DNA of 64,000 bases from Burkholderia pseudomultivorans. Its GTDB lineage: Bacteria > Pseudomonadota > Gammaproteobacteria > Burkholderiales > Burkholderiaceae. Below the pieces are notes generated by a model, which did not search any database, was not told where the DNA came from, and was given only the letters and a program-made list of their open reading frames with translations. The position numbers were made by a program, and so were the translations under genes. The stretch's first letter is position 1, and every line of letters starts with the position of its first letter. Location: contig NZ_CP013377.1 in NCBI RefSeq assembly GCF_001718415.1, positions 2,542,001 to 2,606,000 of the forward strand, written 5' to 3'. Below are positions 38,831-48,005 of this stretch, piece by piece.

Positions 38831-41137
38831 TCAGATCTTCGCGGTCAGCGTGATCCCGACCGTGCGCGGATCGCCGTACAGCACCGGATACGCGCCATAC
38901 GACGGCAGCAGTTCGAGCTTCTTGTAGACCTTGTTGGTCAGGTTCGTCACATAGCCGGTCACGATGTACTTCTGGTTCGGCGTCGTGTAGGACACGTGCG
39001 CGTTCAGCACCGTATAGCCGCCCTGCCAGAGCTGCGGGAAGGTCTGCCGCGTCGCGCTGAAGTATTCGCGGCTGCGGTAGTTGACGTCGCCGCCGGCCGT
39101 CAGCGTGCCGAACGACACCGGCACGCGATAATCGAAGCCCGCGTTGATGGTCGTATGCGGCGACCGCGCGAACGAGTTGCCGACCGCGGTCGGCACATAG
39201 CGGAACTCGGTGTAGCGCGTGTTCAGCATCCCGAGGTTCGCGAACAGGTACAGGCTGTTGATCGGCTGCGCCTTCAGTTCGAGCTCGAAGCCGTCCGCGC
39301 GCCCCTGCCCCGCGTTCGACAGCGTCGACACCGGCGGCCCGCCGAACGGGTTCGGCGCGAGCGCGAAGACCTGGATGTCGCGGTAGTCGTAGTGGAACAC
39401 GCTCGCATTGACGATCAGCCGCTTGTCGAACCACTCGCTCTTGATCCCTACTTCGTAGTCGGTCAGGTATTCCGGCGACACGGTCGACACCGTGCTCTGC
39501 GTATACGCATTGCCGTTATAGCCGCCCGAGCGGAAACCGCGCGCATAGCGGAAATACGCGCGCACGTTGCTGGCCAGCGCGTATTCGGGCGTGAAGTCCC
39601 AGGTCGGCGCGCGCCACGTGTTCGTCTGGTTCTGCCGCGCGCTGACCGCGAGCGGCGACGACACCGACGACGGCGACCACCAGCTGTTCGGATCGCTGAA
39701 CGTCACGTTGCCGGTACCCTGCAGCCCGGTCAGGTTGATGTTCTTGCGCTCGATCGTGTAGCGCAGCCCGGCCGTCACGTTGAAACGGTCGGTGAAGCGG
39801 TACTTGACGCTGCCGAAGACCGCCGCACTCTGCGTATGCTGCGTGAGATCGGTCAGGTGATAGTACGCCGGTGACGGCGAGCCGGGCAGCCCGCCGCCCG
39901 CGCCCTGCTCCGCGAGTTGCTCGGTGAACAGGTGCGTGCCGACGAGCCAGCTCAGCCGATCGTTCTGCGGCGATTCGAGACGGAACTCCTGCGAGAACTG
40001 GCGGGTCGACAGCCGGTCGTGCGTACGCGCAGCGTCGAACGGCGAATAGTCCTCGTCGTCCTGGTACCAGCGATGCAGCCCTTCGAACGCGGTGATCGAG
40101 GTCAGCGTCACGGCCGGATTGATGCGCCAGTGCGCGGTCAGCGACGTACCCCAGGTCGAGATGTGATCGCTCGACGGCGCGTTGAGCGACACCGTATACG
40201 GATCGCTCGACCCGACGAAGCCGAACTGGTTCGCGCCGCCCGGCCCCGCGCCTTCCGCATGCCATGCGTTGCCGCCGCCCGTATAGTTGCGCCCGTGGAT
40301 GTTGAACAGGAAGTCGGTATCCGACGTCGGCACGGCCAGCACCTGGAAACGCACCGCGTTGTCGTGGAAGCCGCCGAAGCGGCCCTGCTGCACGGTGTTC
40401 GTATAGAAGCTGTCTGCATTCTCGTGATACACCGACACGCGCGCCGCGAGCACGTCGTTGTTGCCGATCGGCCCGCCGATCGCGGCTTCCGCGAGGCGGC
40501 TGTTGTACTGGCCGATGCCGAGCTTGCCGTAGCCGCTCACGTCGAACGTCGGTTTCTGCGACGTGATGCTGAGCGCGCCGCCGACGGTGTTCTTGCCCCA
40601 CAGCGTGCCCTGCGGCCCGCGCAGCACTTCGATGCGGTCGAGGTCGAACAGCGGAAAGCCCTGCCCGAACACGCTGTTGATATACACGTCGTCGAAATAG
40701 ACGCCGATCGGGCTCAGCGACAGGTCCGACGGATCGTTGCTGCCGACGCCGCGCAGGAACCAGCGCGGCCGCTCGCGGCCTTCGGTCGACTGGCCGGTGA
40801 AGTTCGGCACGTACTTCGTCACGTCGTTGACCACGCGCAGCTCGTTGTTCCTGATCGCGTCGCCGCCGATTGCGCTGACCGCAACCGGCACGTCCTGGAT
40901 GCTCTCCTTGCGACGGCGCGCGGTCACCGTCACCGCGCCGAGGTTCGTTTCATGCGCGGTGGTCGCGCTCTTCTTCCGCGACGGCACGGAAGCCGCATCG
41001 GCGGCAGCCTGCTGCGCCGGGTTCGCGTCCGGCGTCCCCGCCGTCGTCGCGCCGTCTTCCGCCCATGCGGGCATCGATACGAAGCCGCCCGTCAGCAGTC
41101 CCCCCAGCGCGGTGACGATTACTTTTTTCCTGAACAT
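38831..41137 (-). CDS. TonB-dependent outer-membrane receptor of the organosulfur locus
   Basis: A 768-residue TonB-dependent receptor. Signal peptide to AWAED; the plug domain carries LGAVTVTARRRKESIQDVPV, RPRWFLRGVGSND and the LRGPQGTLWGKN segment; then a 22-strand barrel ends in ITLTAKI. The plug and barrel resemble the FecA/FpvA-like group annotated as ferric or organic substrate receptors. It has its own sigma-54-type promoter (41202-41216) and a pair of dyads further upstream, like the other units of this locus. It should bring the locus's sulfur compound across the outer membrane using the TonB-ExbB-ExbD encoded upstream. The ligand is not evident; a siderophore is the alternative. Confidence 0.88.
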   Translation of the reverse strand: MFRKKVIVTALGGLLTGGFVSMPAWAEDGATTAGTPDANPAQQAAADAASVPSRKKSATTAHETNLGAVTVTARRRKESIQDVPVAVSAIGGDAIRNNELRVVNDVTKYVPNFTGQSTEGRERPRWFLRGVGSNDPSDLSLSPIGVYFDDVYINSVFGQGFPLFDLDRIEVLRGPQGTLWGKNTVGGALSITSQKPTFDVSGYGKLGIGQYNSRLAEAAIGGPIGNNDVLAARVSVYHENADSFYTNTVQQGRFGGFHDNAVRFQVLAVPTSDTDFLFNIHGRNYTGGGNAWHAEGAGPGGANQFGFVGSSDPYTVSLNAPSSDHISTWGTSLTAHWRINPAVTLTSITAFEGLHRWYQDDEDYSPFDAARTHDRLSTRQFSQEFRLESPQNDRLSWLVGTHLFTEQLAEQGAGGGLPGSPSPAYYHLTDLTQHTQSAAVFGSVKYRFTDRFNVTAGLRYTIERKNINLTGLQGTGNVTFSDPNSWWSPSSVSSPLAVSARQNQTNTWRAPTWDFTPEYALASNVRAYFRYARGFRSGGYNGNAYTQSTVSTVSPEYLTDYEVGIKSEWFDKRLIVNASVFHYDYRDIQVFALAPNPFGGPPVSTLSNAGQGRADGFELELKAQPINSLYLFANLGMLNTRYTEFRYVPTAVGNSFARSPHTTINAGFDYRVPVSFGTLTAGGDVNYRSREYFSATRQTFPQLWQGGYTVLNAHVSYTTPNQKYIVTGYVTNLTNKVYKKLELLPSYGAYPVLYGDPRTVGITLTAKI

Positions 41138-41201
41138 CGATGAGTCATCCTGTTTGATCGGTTGAACGCATGTGCGTGCGCGACGCACCACGTCCGGTAT
41201 T

Positions 41202-41216
41202 GCAATTCGGATGCCA
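41202..41216 (-). promoter_or_regulatory. Sigma-54-type promoter of the TonB receptor gene
   Basis: Minus strand reads TGGCAT-CCGAA-TTGC, matching the TGGCAC-N5-TTGC consensus at all key positions (GG at -24, GC at -12) with exact spacing. The expected transcript start would leave a leader of about 55 bases before the receptor ATG. Confidence 0.7.
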
Positions 41217-41268
41217 GCATCGACGTGCCCACGGCACGGGGGTTTGCGCCGCACGCGCGACGCGCCGT

Positions 41269-41317
41269 TGCTGCCTGCGCATCTGTGAGGTGGTGTCGGG
41301 GTGCTTGCCACGCAACA
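41269..41317. promoter_or_regulatory. Candidate activator-binding dyads upstream of the receptor promoter
   Basis: Two imperfect copies of the TGYTGC-N4-GCAACA dyad seen elsewhere in this locus: TGCTGC-CTGC-GCATCT (41269) and TGCTTG-CCAC-GCAACA (41302), 33 bases apart and 50-100 bases upstream of the -24 element. Confidence 0.5.
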
Positions 41318-41340
41318 CTCGCGTGTCGCATCGCAAGGCG

Positions 41341-42555
41341 TCATCGCGCGTCCGCGGACAGCGGCAGCGCGGCATCGCGCCGCGCGCGCCGCAGCATGAC
41401 CGCGCTGACGCCCACCACCGGCAGCCAGCACAGAAACGCCGACGGCAACCCGACCATCGGCGCGAGCGCGCTGCCGGCGAGCGGGCCGCAGAACGCGCCC
41501 GTCATCGACGCGAGGTTGTAGAGGCTCGATACCTGGCTCTTGTCGGCGGGATGACGGCCAAGGCGCTGCATGTTGACGAGATGCAGCAGCGACGAGCCCG
41601 CGCACAGCGCGGCCAGCCCCGCGCCGACGATCCACGCCTCGCGCGCGAGGCCGAGCGCGAGCAGTCCCGCGACGCCGCCCGCGACACTGAGTGCGTAGCA
41701 GCGCGCGTCGCCCCAGCGCGACGCGACGCGGCCGAGCCCGAACAACGCGACCACGGCGACGACGCCTTGCAGCGTCAGCAGCGCGACCGCCTGCGTCTGC
41801 GACAGACGCAGATGCTGGATCGCGAGCACGACCGTGTAGGTGCCGGCCAGCGAGCGCGTCGCGCTGTTCACGGCTTCGGTCGCGAGCTGTTCCCGCACGT
41901 CGCGATGGTTCGCGAGCGACAGCAGCGCGCGCAGGCCGCCCGTGCCGGGATGCGCGGCGCCCGACGCAGCGGTATCCGCGTCGCCGAGCAGCGCGCGGCT
42001 GAACAGCGCCATCCCTGCGAAACTCGCCGACGCTGCGCAGAACGTCGCGACCGGCCCGTGCGCGCCGATCAGCCCGCTCGCGAGCCACGGCCCCGTCATG
42101 CCGGTGCCGACTGACATCGCCGCGCGATACCAGCCGGCGCGCGCGACGCCGATCTGCGCGAGGCGCGCGAGAAACACACCGCCGATCGATACGATGCGAA
42201 ACGGGATGCACAGTCCGATCAGCCATTGCGTAAGCGCGATCAGCGGCCATGCGCCGGTAAACGGCACGACGAGGTTCAGCAGCATCGGTCCGAGGCTCGC
42301 GGTGAAATACACGCGCCGCGCGCCGTAACGGGCGACGAGCAGGCCGGCCGGCAGCGTCATCAGCGCGATGCCGAGCGGTTCCATCGCCGCGATGATGCCG
42401 AGCTTCGCGCTGTCGACGCCGAGCTGCAACGCATAGAGCGTCGTCGCGAGCTGCGCCATGCTGATCGTCGTGCCGCTCGCGAGCGCGAGCAGCATGAAGC
42501 CGCCCGTGAAGCGCTCGCGCCGCCATGCGCCGGCGACGCGGTTCGCCGCGCTCAC
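41341..42555 (-). CDS. MFS transporter, coupled to the DszB-like gene
   Basis: A 404-residue inner-membrane carrier with about twelve helices and the MFS loop PAGLLVARYGARRVYF. The GTG start at 42555 overlaps the stop of the preceding DszB-like gene (GTGA), a sign of translational coupling. No family-specific substrate signature is visible. In this operon it could import the organosulfur compound or export the desulfurised carbon skeleton. A gap of 203 bases with a separate promoter divides it from the TonB receptor gene. Confidence 0.82.
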   Translation of the reverse strand: MSAANRVAGAWRRERFTGGFMLLALASGTTISMAQLATTLYALQLGVDSAKLGIIAAMEPLGIALMTLPAGLLVARYGARRVYFTASLGPMLLNLVVPFTGAWPLIALTQWLIGLCIPFRIVSIGGVFLARLAQIGVARAGWYRAAMSVGTGMTGPWLASGLIGAHGPVATFCAASASFAGMALFSRALLGDADTAASGAAHPGTGGLRALLSLANHRDVREQLATEAVNSATRSLAGTYTVVLAIQHLRLSQTQAVALLTLQGVVAVVALFGLGRVASRWGDARCYALSVAGGVAGLLALGLAREAWIVGAGLAALCAGSSLLHLVNMQRLGRHPADKSQVSSLYNLASMTGAFCGPLAGSALAPMVGLPSAFLCWLPVVGVSAVMLRRARRDAALPLSADAR

Positions 42556-43628
42556 CGCGCCGCGTCGCGAGACAGCGCCGCGATGCCGTCGAACGCGCGC
42601 CGGTCGATCCATGCGCGCATGTCGAAATCGGCCGGCAGGAAATGCCAGTCGACGAGGAAGCGCTTGAAATCGTCGAGCGCGGCGATCGACGCGTCGTCGA
42701 GATCCGTGCGCAGGCGCCGATGCACGTCGGCGCCGTAGGCAAGCCGCAGCCAGTCGTGGCCCGAGCCCGTCTCTCGGCCCAGGTAGCCGAGCACTTCGTG
42801 TTCGTGGTCGCGCGCCCAGCCTTCGACGTCGGTCACGCGCGCGAGAAAGCGGCTGACGATGTCCGGATGCCGGTCGAGCGTCGACGCGTTGACGGTCAGC
42901 GGCCGCGGCGAGCCGTTGTTGATGCGGATTTGCGGATCCGGATGGAAGCCGATGTCGACGACCGGCTGCGCACCGATCAGATGCGCGGTTTCGAGGCCGA
43001 GCGAGCCCTTCACGTAGATCGCATCGACGTCGCCGCGCACCAGCGCGGCCGCCTCGGCCGCATAGAGCCGGCGGCTCGACAGGCTCGCGGGATGGCTGAA
43101 CGCCGCCTCGCGGGTCGCCGGCGTCGGCACCGGTGCACGCAGGTTCGACGCGGGCACGTCGACCCATTCGACGTCGGCGGCGCCGAGCCCGTCGAGCGAC
43201 AGCGCGCTGACGAAGCCGCGCAGCGCGGCCGCACGAAAGATGTCGATCCGCTCGCCGTCGCGGCGCGGCAGTCCGATACGCCGGCCGCGCAGGTCTCTCG
43301 GCCGCTTCAGCCCGGCTTCCGGCAGCGCGACGATCGCCTGCGCCTCGTCGACCCAGGTCAACGCGATCGCGCGCGTGTCCGCGCCGGCCGCGCGCGCCCA
43401 CAGCGCGGGAATGCTGCCGCCCTGCCGGAACGCGTTGTCGAGCGAATGATCGATATGCGCGTGATGCAGCGTCGCGTGCTGGCTCTCCTGCAGCGCGCGC
43501 ACGGTGATGCCGTCGCCGGCGAATTCGCTGTCGAGCCAGCCGAGATGCGCGGCGATGCCGAGCGGCGTCGGCACGGGACAGCGCGTGTACCAGATCGACT
43601 GGACCTTGTGTGAAGCCGTGGTGCTCAT
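42552..43628 (-). CDS. DszB-like putative sulfinate desulfinase, copy 1 (catalytic triad kept)
   Basis: A 358-residue protein without a signal peptide, related to 2'-hydroxybiphenyl-2-sulfinate desulfinase (DszB), which itself has a substrate-binding-protein fold. The known DszB catalytic residues Cys27, His60 and Arg70 correspond to Cys17 (WYTRCPVPTPLG), His58 (AHIDHSL) and Arg68 (AFRQGGSIPAL), with identical His-Arg spacing of ten. RDLRGRRIGLP, RGDVDAIYVKG and a shared C-terminal region follow. Likely reaction: hydrolytic release of sulfite from a sulfinate. It lies between exbD and the MFS gene. An ABC binding protein is the alternative, but export signals are absent. Confidence 0.78.
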   Translation of the reverse strand: MSTTASHKVQSIWYTRCPVPTPLGIAAHLGWLDSEFAGDGITVRALQESQHATLHHAHIDHSLDNAFRQGGSIPALWARAAGADTRAIALTWVDEAQAIVALPEAGLKRPRDLRGRRIGLPRRDGERIDIFRAAALRGFVSALSLDGLGAADVEWVDVPASNLRAPVPTPATREAAFSHPASLSSRRLYAAEAAALVRGDVDAIYVKGSLGLETAHLIGAQPVVDIGFHPDPQIRINNGSPRPLTVNASTLDRHPDIVSRFLARVTDVEGWARDHEHEVLGYLGRETGSGHDWLRLAYGADVHRRLRTDLDDASIAALDDFKRFLVDWHFLPADFDMRAWIDRRAFDGIAALSRDAAR

Positions 43629-43663
43629 GAATGCGTTCGGTAAAGGAGTCGTGGAAAGCCGTA

Positions 43664-44074
43664 TCAGCCGCGTGGCGCGGTCAGCACCGACAGTCGCGTG
43701 ATGCCCGCATGCTCGATCGCGGCCATCAGCTTCGCGACCGTGCCGTACGGCACGTGCTCGTCCGCCTGCAGGTCGAGCGCGACGTCGGGCCGGCCCGCCT
43801 TCAGCGCCGCGAGCTCGGCCGGCACCGCGGCGAGCGCGACCGCGCGCTTGTCGAGATAGACGACGCCCTTGTCGTCGACGCTCACGGTGACGTTCGGCTT
43901 GCGATCGGCGGGCGCGGTCGCGACCGTGTTCGGCAGGTTCACGTGGACCGCGTTGTTCAGCAGCGGCGCGGTGACGATGAAGGCGACGAGCAGCACCAGC
44001 ATCACGTCGACGAGCGGCGTGATGTTGATTTCGCTGAGCACGTCGTCGTTGTCGGAAGAGGACGAGAAAGCCAT
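43664..44074 (-). CDS. exbD: ExbD-type proton-channel subunit
   Basis: A 136-residue inner-membrane protein of the ExbD/TolR family. One N-terminal helix (residues 20-40) contains the essential aspartate (Asp23 in TPLVDVMLVLLV). A periplasmic domain follows (PNVTVSVDDKGVVYLDK). It forms the proton channel with ExbB that energises TonB. Its ATG overlaps the exbB stop (TAATG). A DszB-like gene follows 35 bases later, placing this Ton system inside the organosulfur operon. Confidence 0.9.
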   Translation of the reverse strand: MAFSSSSDNDDVLSEINITPLVDVMLVLLVAFIVTAPLLNNAVHVNLPNTVATAPADRKPNVTVSVDDKGVVYLDKRAVALAAVPAELAALKAGRPDVALDLQADEHVPYGTVAKLMAAIEHAGITRLSVLTAPRG

Positions 44075-44784
44075 TATGCGAACGCCTCCTGACGGGTTTC
44101 GGTCGCGCGGCGCGCCGGCGCAGCCGCAGCGGCCGGCACGCGGAAGCCGGCCTTCTGCGCGAGCGTGACGAAGTCGGTCGCGAACGCGTCGAGATCGGCC
44201 GACGCGGCTTTCACGCGCCGCACGAAGAAGTTGTACGCGAGCACGGCCGGCACGGCGACCGCGATGCCGATGCCGGTCGCGACGAGCGCTTCGCCGATCG
44301 GCCCGGCAACCACGTCGATGCTCGCCGACGCGCTGTGCGTAATCGCGGTCAACGCATGGATGATGCCGAACACGGTGCCGAACAGCCCGACGAACGGCGC
44401 GGTGCTGCCGATCGACGCGAGCACCGCCAGCCCCGCTTCCTCGCGGCGGCGTGCGTGCTGGATCTGCTGGCGCAGATGGCGTTCGAGCAGGTCGTGGCGG
44501 TTCCAGCTGTGTTCGAGATCGTGCGCGCTGCCTTCGTCGGCGCGCCGCAGCACGTCGAAGCCGGTGGCCGCGAGCTCGCCCGCGGGGCTGTTCGCGCCGT
44601 CGAGCGCGGCCGCTTCCTGGAAGCTGTTCGCAGCCCGGAACGCCTTCGTGTAACGCCGGTTGCGCGCGCTCGCGCGCAGGCTCTGGATCGCCTTCACGAC
44701 GATCAGCGTCCACGTGACGACGGAGAAGATGACGAGCAGCCAGAGCGCGCCCTGGACGATGAAAGTGGTCGAGATACCGTTCAT
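44074..44784 (-). CDS. exbB: ExbB-type proton-channel subunit
   Basis: A 236-residue inner-membrane protein of the MotA/TolQ/ExbB family with three helices: residues 12-32, and the pair GLAVLASIGSTAPFVGLFGTVF and EALVATGIGIAVAVPAVLAY, which hold the conserved Thr and Pro residues. It combines with ExbD and TonB to power the outer-membrane receptor. Two ATGs compete; AAGGGA lies 9 bases before the one at 44784 and only one base before the upstream ATG, so the later start is used. Cotranscribed between tonB and exbD. Confidence 0.9.
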   Translation of the reverse strand: MNGISTTFIVQGALWLLVIFSVVTWTLIVVKAIQSLRASARNRRYTKAFRAANSFQEAAALDGANSPAGELAATGFDVLRRADEGSAHDLEHSWNRHDLLERHLRQQIQHARRREEAGLAVLASIGSTAPFVGLFGTVFGIIHALTAITHSASASIDVVAGPIGEALVATGIGIAVAVPAVLAYNFFVRRVKAASADLDAFATDFVTLAQKAGFRVPAAAAAPARRATETRQEAFA

Positions 44785-44825
44785 GGTTTGCATTCCCTTG
44801 AAAATGTGACGAGCTGATCGGTGGG

Positions 44826-45620
44826 TCAGCCCAGCTTGAAATCGATCGGCACGTTGACCCAGCCGTCGACGGCCTCGTCGCCGCGTTTCGCGGGCACGAA
44901 GGTCCAGCGCCGGACGGCGGCAAGCGCCGCGTTGTCGAGCACGCGCCGGCCGCTGCTCGTCTTCACCTCGACCGAGTCGGGCGAGCCGTTCGCGAGCACG
45001 TGCACGCGCAGCACGACGCGCCCTTCCCAGCCCTGGTCCTGCGCGAACGCCGGATAGTCGGGCGCCGGGTTGCGCAGATAGGCCGCGTCGCCGATCGGCG
45101 CGGTTTCGCGGACGGGCGCGGCAGGCGTCGGCGCAGGCGCGGGCTCGGGTGTCGCCGGCGCCGCCGCCAGCGGCGTCGCGGCCGCGGATGGCGCTTCGTG
45201 CACCGGCTGCGGCGCGGCTGCCCGCGCCACCGGCGGGCGCGGCTGAGCCACGTGCGGCTTCGGCGTCGGCGCCTGCTTCGGCGGCTTCGGGGGCACGACC
45301 GGCGGCGGATGCGCAGCCTGCGGCAACGGCTCGGGCGGCCGCGTCAGTTCGACCGTCATCGGCAGCGGGCGCGGCGGCTGCACGGCCGGCGTGGCCGGCG
45401 CGCGTGCCGCCAGCAGCGCAACGCCCGCATGCAACGCGGCGACCGCGAGCGCCGCTGCGACCGCTTCGCGCCATCCGTTGTTCGATGCGCGCCGCGTGTC
45501 GGCCGGCGCGGGCGGCAGCGGCAACGGCGGTCGCGCCGCAAGCGGCGGCGCGGCGCGCACCGCCCGTGCCGCGTGTCGGCGCGCATGCAGCGCGCCGTAC
45601 CGGACCGTGAGTCCTGTCAT
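44826..45620 (-). CDS. tonB: TonB energy transducer
   Basis: A 264-residue protein. After about 48 basic residues there is one inner-membrane helix (WREAVAAALAVAALHAGVALL), a long periplasmic Pro-rich rod with PKPPKQAPTPKPHV, and a C-terminal TonB domain (YPAFAQDQGWEGRVVLRVHV, then RRWTFVPAK). It transfers proton-motive energy to the TonB-dependent receptor of the same locus. The cytoplasmic leader is longer than in E. coli TonB. AAGGAG precedes the ATG. Confidence 0.9.
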   Translation of the reverse strand: MTGLTVRYGALHARRHAARAVRAAPPLAARPPLPLPPAPADTRRASNNGWREAVAAALAVAALHAGVALLAARAPATPAVQPPRPLPMTVELTRPPEPLPQAAHPPPVVPPKPPKQAPTPKPHVAQPRPPVARAAAPQPVHEAPSAAATPLAAAPATPEPAPAPTPAAPVRETAPIGDAAYLRNPAPDYPAFAQDQGWEGRVVLRVHVLANGSPDSVEVKTSSGRRVLDNAALAAVRRWTFVPAKRGDEAVDGWVNVPIDFKLG

Positions 45621-45653
45621 GTTCGACTCCTTGCAATGGCGCCTGGCGGCGCG

Positions 45654-46703
45654 CTACGCGACCCACGCGTGGCGATGCCGGTCGATCCGCGTGAACGGCT
45701 CCGGATCGATCCACGCGCGCGCGTCGAAATCCCGTTCGAGAAAGTCCCATTCGACGAGAAAATCCTTGAACGCGACCAGCCCGTCGATCGACGCCGGCGC
45801 AAGCCCCGTCTCCAGATGCCGGTGCACGTCCGCGCCGTACGCATAACGGACCCACTCGTCGGAGGCCCGCGTTTCGCGGCCGATATACGCGACCGTTTCG
45901 GCCGGATGCCGCGCGGCCCAGTCGCCCGCGCCGACCACGACCGACAGGAAGCGGCTCACGAGATCGGGGCGCGCGTCGATCAACGCGCGATCGACGGTCA
46001 GCGTGCGCGGCGTGCCGTTGCCGATCCGCACCAGCGGATCCGGGTGCGCGCCGAGATCGATCACGACCTGGGCGTCGATCAGGTGCACGGTTTCCAGCCC
46101 CGCCACGCCCTTCACGAACACCGCGTCGACTTCGCCGCGCATCAGCGCCGCGATTTCGAGCCCGTATTCGTGCGGTCCGCGCAGGAACGATGCGCGGCCC
46201 ATGCGTGCATCGGGCGCGCGTTCGGGCAGGTCGACCCATTCCGCGTCGCCGTGGCCGAGCCCTTCCAGTTCGAGCGCGCTGAGAAAGCCTTTCAGCGCGG
46301 CCGCACGCCAGAAGTCGATGCTGATCGCGTGCCGCGGCAGGCCGAGCCGTCGCCCGCGCAGGTCGCGCGCGGTGCGGATGCCGCGCTCGGGCAGCGTGAC
46401 GATCGCCTGGAATTCGTTGGTCCACGACAGGCCGATCACGCGCGTGTCCGCGCCGCGCGAACGCGCCCACAGCGCCGGAATGTTGCCGCCCTGGCGGAAC
46501 GAGTGCGGCAGGCTGTGATCGAAGTGCGATTCACGCTTGTTCGCGTCGGTCGTCTCCTGCAACGAATGCAGTGCGATGCCGTCGGGTCCGAACTCCTCGT
46601 CGAACCAGCCGCGATGCACGGCGATGCCGAGCGCGGTCGGCACCGGGCAGCGCGTATACCAGAGTGCGTCGCAGGCGGTCGCCTGCGCTGCGTATGTCGT
46701 CAT
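45654..46703 (-). CDS. DszB-like putative sulfinate desulfinase, copy 2 (catalytic triad kept)
   Basis: A 349-residue cytoplasmic-type protein, paralogous to copy 1 and clearly more similar to it than to known binding proteins. Triad positions are Cys19 (WYTRCPVPTALG), His60 (RESHFDHSL) and Arg70 (HSFRQGGNIPAL), matching DszB Cys27, His60 and Arg70. RDLRGRRLGLP and RGEVDAVFVKG are conserved. No signal peptide is present. It lies 44 bases after the SsuD-like monooxygenase gene and just before tonB. Having two desulfinase-like enzymes in one operon may reflect different sulfinate substrates. Confidence 0.77.
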   Translation of the reverse strand: MTTYAAQATACDALWYTRCPVPTALGIAVHRGWFDEEFGPDGIALHSLQETTDANKRESHFDHSLPHSFRQGGNIPALWARSRGADTRVIGLSWTNEFQAIVTLPERGIRTARDLRGRRLGLPRHAISIDFWRAAALKGFLSALELEGLGHGDAEWVDLPERAPDARMGRASFLRGPHEYGLEIAALMRGEVDAVFVKGVAGLETVHLIDAQVVIDLGAHPDPLVRIGNGTPRTLTVDRALIDARPDLVSRFLSVVVGAGDWAARHPAETVAYIGRETRASDEWVRYAYGADVHRHLETGLAPASIDGLVAFKDFLVEWDFLERDFDARAWIDPEPFTRIDRHRHAWVA

Positions 46704-46747
46704 TGTGTTTGTCCCGATCGTTGAAACGCGGTGCGCATCGCGCCCGC

Positions 46748-47920
46748 TCATGCGCCGGCGACGCGCAGCGCCGCCTGCGTGCCGCGCGCGTTCAGCGCGC
46801 CGTCGACGAGCGGCAGCACTTCCTCGCCGACGCGATACGCCTCCTCCAGATGCGGATTGCTCGCGAGAATGAAGGTCGACACGCCGATGTCGACGTATTC
46901 CGCAAGCCGCTCGGCCACCTGCTCGTGGCTGCCGACGATCACGCAGCCCGGGCCGCCGCGGATCTGCGACATGCCGGCCCACAGGTTCGGTCCGACGATC
47001 AGGTCGTCGAAATGCTGCGTGTTGCCCTGGTGCAGCGCGAACTGGCGTTTCGCGCCGACCGATTCCGACGCGTCGCCGCGCCCGCCGAAGCCGTCGCGCG
47101 TCGACGCACTGACGGTCCCGAACATCTGCCGCAGCTCGGCCCACGCCTGCTCCTCGGTCTCGCGCGCGAGGATGTCGATGCGCATCCCGAAGCGCAGGTC
47201 GCGCTCGGCGTTCTGCCGGTCGAGCGCGCGACGCGCGGCGTCGATCACCTCCTTCTGCTTCGCGAGCGGTTCGCCCCAGCTCAGGTGCACGTCGCCGTGC
47301 TTCGCCGCGACCGCGAGCGCCGCGTCGCTCGCGCCGGCCAGATAGATGCGCGGCGGCTTCTGCCCGCTCAGCGGCGGCAGCAGGCCGCCCGCTTCGACGC
47401 GATAGAAGCGGCCGTCGTACGTGAACGGCGCGCCGGCCGACACGCCGCGCACGACGTCGAGGAATTCGTCGGTTCGCGCATAGCGGCTGTCGTGATCGAT
47501 GAAGTCCCCGTAGGCGCGCTGGTCCGGCCCGCCGCCGCCGGTGACGACGTTCCACTCGACGCGCCCGCGGCTGACCCGCTGCAGGCTCGCGGCCATCTGC
47601 GCCGCATAGACCGGATGCACGAAATGCGGCTGCAACGCGATCAGCAGGCGCAGCCGGCGCGTCTCGCGCGCCAGCGCGGCCGCGACGACCCACGGCTCCT
47701 CGGTGAAGCGGAAGATCGGAATCAGCGCGCCGTGAAAGCCGGCGATGTCGGCCGCGCGCGCGACCTGCGACAGATAGTCGATATAGCCGAATGCATCGTC
47801 GTCGAGCTTCGGCGCGACGCGCGACGCGCGCTGGCGATTCCACTCGCCACGCGTATGCAGGTCATGTGCGCGCCTGCCGTCGCCGTGCATCGGCAGCCGC
47901 CACAGAAATTCAACAGCCAT
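46748..47920 (-). CDS. SsuD-like FMNH2-dependent alkanesulfonate monooxygenase (LLM class)
   Basis: A 390-residue luciferase-like flavin monooxygenase, very close in layout and length to alkanesulfonate monooxygenase SsuD. Matching segments: FLWRLPMHGDG, GFHGALIPIFR, LLIALQPHFVHPVYAA, the LSWGEP loop and the ISQIRGG-like MSQIRGGPGCVIVG near the C-terminus, with HLEEAYRVGE. It should oxygenate a sulfonate or sulfone-type substrate. No flavin reductase gene is in the window, so reduced FMN must come from elsewhere. AAGGAG lies 8 bases before ATG. First gene of the operon, behind the sigma-54-type promoter at 47991-48005. Confidence 0.88.
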   Translation of the reverse strand: MAVEFLWRLPMHGDGRRAHDLHTRGEWNRQRASRVAPKLDDDAFGYIDYLSQVARAADIAGFHGALIPIFRFTEEPWVVAAALARETRRLRLLIALQPHFVHPVYAAQMAASLQRVSRGRVEWNVVTGGGGPDQRAYGDFIDHDSRYARTDEFLDVVRGVSAGAPFTYDGRFYRVEAGGLLPPLSGQKPPRIYLAGASDAALAVAAKHGDVHLSWGEPLAKQKEVIDAARRALDRQNAERDLRFGMRIDILARETEEQAWAELRQMFGTVSASTRDGFGGRGDASESVGAKRQFALHQGNTQHFDDLIVGPNLWAGMSQIRGGPGCVIVGSHEQVAERLAEYVDIGVSTFILASNPHLEEAYRVGEEVLPLVDGALNARGTQAALRVAGA

Positions 47921-47990
47921 CGGGGTTCTCCTTGTCGGCCGGTTCGGATGCGTGCGGCACCGGCGTGCCGCGCGTGTTCGCCGCTGTTAA

Positions 47991-48005
47991 GCACGCGGTG
48001 TGCCA
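47991..48005 (-). promoter_or_regulatory. Sigma-54-type promoter of the SsuD-like operon
   Basis: Minus strand reads TGGCAC-ACCGC-GTGC. The -24 element is perfect and the -12 element keeps the invariant GC; spacing is exact. The predicted transcript leads into the SsuD-like gene with about 60 bases of leader. Confidence 0.68.

Noticed and set aside
41138..42742. An open frame continuing upstream of the TonB receptor, seemingly giving a 1,303-residue protein
   Set aside because: The receptor has a normal signal peptide and start at 41137. The extension lies out of frame over the MFS and DszB-like genes, and its sequence is Arg/Ala-rich without domains.
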